15,756 bases of DNA from Candidatus Sabulitectum sp. Lineage in GTDB: Bacteria > Fermentibacterota > Fermentibacteria > Fermentibacterales > JCC-6. Every line of letters begins with the position of its first letter. The stretch's first letter is position 1. The DNA lies in assembly GCA_029940175.1 (NCBI GenBank), contig JAOZRM010000055.1:1-15756 (forward strand), given 5' to 3'. Shown piece by piece: positions 15,040 through 15,756 of the stretch. A model generated the notes under the pieces. It searched no databases. It had not been told where the DNA came from and saw nothing but the letters and a program-made list of their open reading frames with translations. Both the position numbers and the translations under genes were made by a program.

Positions 15040-15605
15040 CCGTTGTAGATAGATTGCGCTGAATCAATTCCATTATTTACAACTTCCAGAGCGCAATCAG
15101 CCGCCCTGTGAGCCATAACAGAGGCAAGTTCCTGTTGTTGTTTTGGAACTTTCTTCAAAACAAACTTTGCAAGATCCATTCTATCAGGTTTTGGCCCTAT
15201 TCCAATCCTGAGTCTCGGGAAATCCAGAGTTTTGAGAACCTCGATAGTGTCTTTCAGGCCGTTTTGTCCCCCTGCTGAGCCGCTCTTTCTCAGGCGAAGA
15301 GTTCCCAGAGCAAGATTCACATCATCGCAGATAAGTAACATGTTCTCCGGGTCCTGCTGTCTGGCGGTGAGAATGGCCCCCACTGCCCTTCCGCTTTCGT
15401 TCATGTATGTGGATGGTTTCACCAGATGAATACCACCGGGAAGGTAGGCGATCTCGAATGCACCGGCTCTTTTAAAAGAAACGCCGGCTTCCCGGGCCAG
15501 AATATCCGCCACCCAGAAACCGGCGTTGTGCCATGTAAGAGCATACTTCGGACCAGGGTTACCCAGACATACGATAATGCTGATCCCTGAATCCGAAGTA
15601 CACAT
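15027..15605 (-). CDS. pth: Peptidyl-tRNA hydrolase
   Basis: Pth cleaves the ester bond of peptidyl-tRNAs released by stalled ribosomes, recycling tRNA in the cytoplasm. The 192-residue length matches the bacterial family (E. coli 194). The key residues are present: N16 in CLGNPGPKY, catalytic H26 in WHNAGF, N69 in PSTYMNESG, D94 in ICDDVNLALG and N115 in GGQNGLKD, followed by the FPRLRIGIGP segment and the FVL lid region. The start codon lies 8 bases after the rplY stop and has no strong ribosome site, so translation is probably coupled to rplY. The rplY-pth order is a common bacterial arrangement. Confidence 0.97.
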   Translation of the reverse strand: MCTSDSGISIIVCLGNPGPKYALTWHNAGFWVADILAREAGVSFKRAGAFEIAYLPGGIHLVKPSTYMNESGRAVGAILTARQQDPENMLLICDDVNLALGTLRLRKSGSAGGQNGLKDTIEVLKTLDFPRLRIGIGPKPDRMDLAKFVLKKVPKQQQELASVMAHRAADCALEVVNNGIDSAQSIYNGTLE

Positions 15606-15613
15606 TTCTTACT

Positions 15614-15756
15614 CTATTCTTCGGAGGAGTCTTCTTCGCCCTCGGCGGTCTCTCCCTCGATTCCTTCTTCATCTTCATCTTCTTCATCTTCTTTAACAAG
15701 AAGAGCCTTAGGTGCAATCACTCCTGCAATAACAGGATCGAATGCGAAGTCAACGG
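15614..15756 (-). CDS. rplY: 50S ribosomal protein L25 (CTC form), C-terminal part only
   Basis: The last 46 codons of a gene running off the window edge. The visible end reads DPVIAGVIAPKALL, the final strand of the L25/CTC TL5-type C-terminal domain, then a highly acidic tail (KEDEEDEDEEG and GEEDSSEE). Such Glu-rich tails are usual in the long CTC form of L25. L25 binds 5S rRNA in the large ribosomal subunit. The identification rests on this tail and on the position directly upstream of pth, which is a conserved pairing; the 5S-binding domain is outside the window. Confidence 0.85.
   Translation of the reverse strand, partial: VDFAFDPVIAGVIAPKALLVKEDEEDEDEEGIEGETAEGEEDSSEE

Noticed and set aside
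1..15756. CRISPR arrays, tRNA genes, insertion sequences or attachment sites
   Set aside because: No regularly spaced direct repeats, cloverleaf-like segments, transposase motifs or long terminal repeats were seen on reading the window; a tRNA or repeat search program was not available to confirm this.

Overview
The window looks like a piece of chromosome from an uncultivated Gram-negative bacterium of the FCB superphylum or one of its neighbouring candidate phyla. The grounds are a PorV/PorQ-like outer-membrane protein, two GWxTD-domain proteins, and large exported proteins ending in a T9SS/FlgD-Ig-like C-terminal domain, a combination typical of that group. No species is assigned. GC content looks moderate by eye. 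No tRNA, rRNA, insertion sequence or CRISPR array was seen.

Left part (1-9422, plus strand): six tightly spaced genes that look like one transcription unit. They are a 5'-truncated exported protein with an FN3-like and a C-terminal sorting-like domain, a PorV/PorQ-family barrel, two tandem GWxTD proteins joined by an ATGA overlap, an 818-residue exported protein resembling a peptidase M30 (hyicolysin) fold with its zinc-binding motifs missing and a second C-terminal sorting-like domain, and a TPR lipoprotein. A strong hairpin follows. Taken together this is an envelope and surface-export cluster: candidate CTD cargo, a PorV-type carrier or attachment protein, and accessory envelope proteins. 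The functional link is inferred from neighbourhood and family.

Middle part (9631-12677, minus strand): a compact operon of a DEDDh exonuclease with an ExoX-like C-terminal domain, murA (peptidoglycan precursor synthesis) and a TolB-like beta-propeller lipoprotein. MurA has Asp instead of Cys at the catalytic loop position, the natural fosfomycin-resistant form.

Right part (12726-15756): a divergent sigma70-like promoter drives a methionine-rich putative lipoprotein that ends at a terminator. Next comes a toxin-antitoxin-like pair, a DUF4258 gene broken by a one-base frameshift and an intact YgiT-type zinc-finger gene. It converges, with no intergenic base, on the minus-strand pair rplY-pth (ribosomal protein L25 and peptidyl-tRNA hydrolase). 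A hairpin straddles the two abutting stop codons and could terminate both transcripts.
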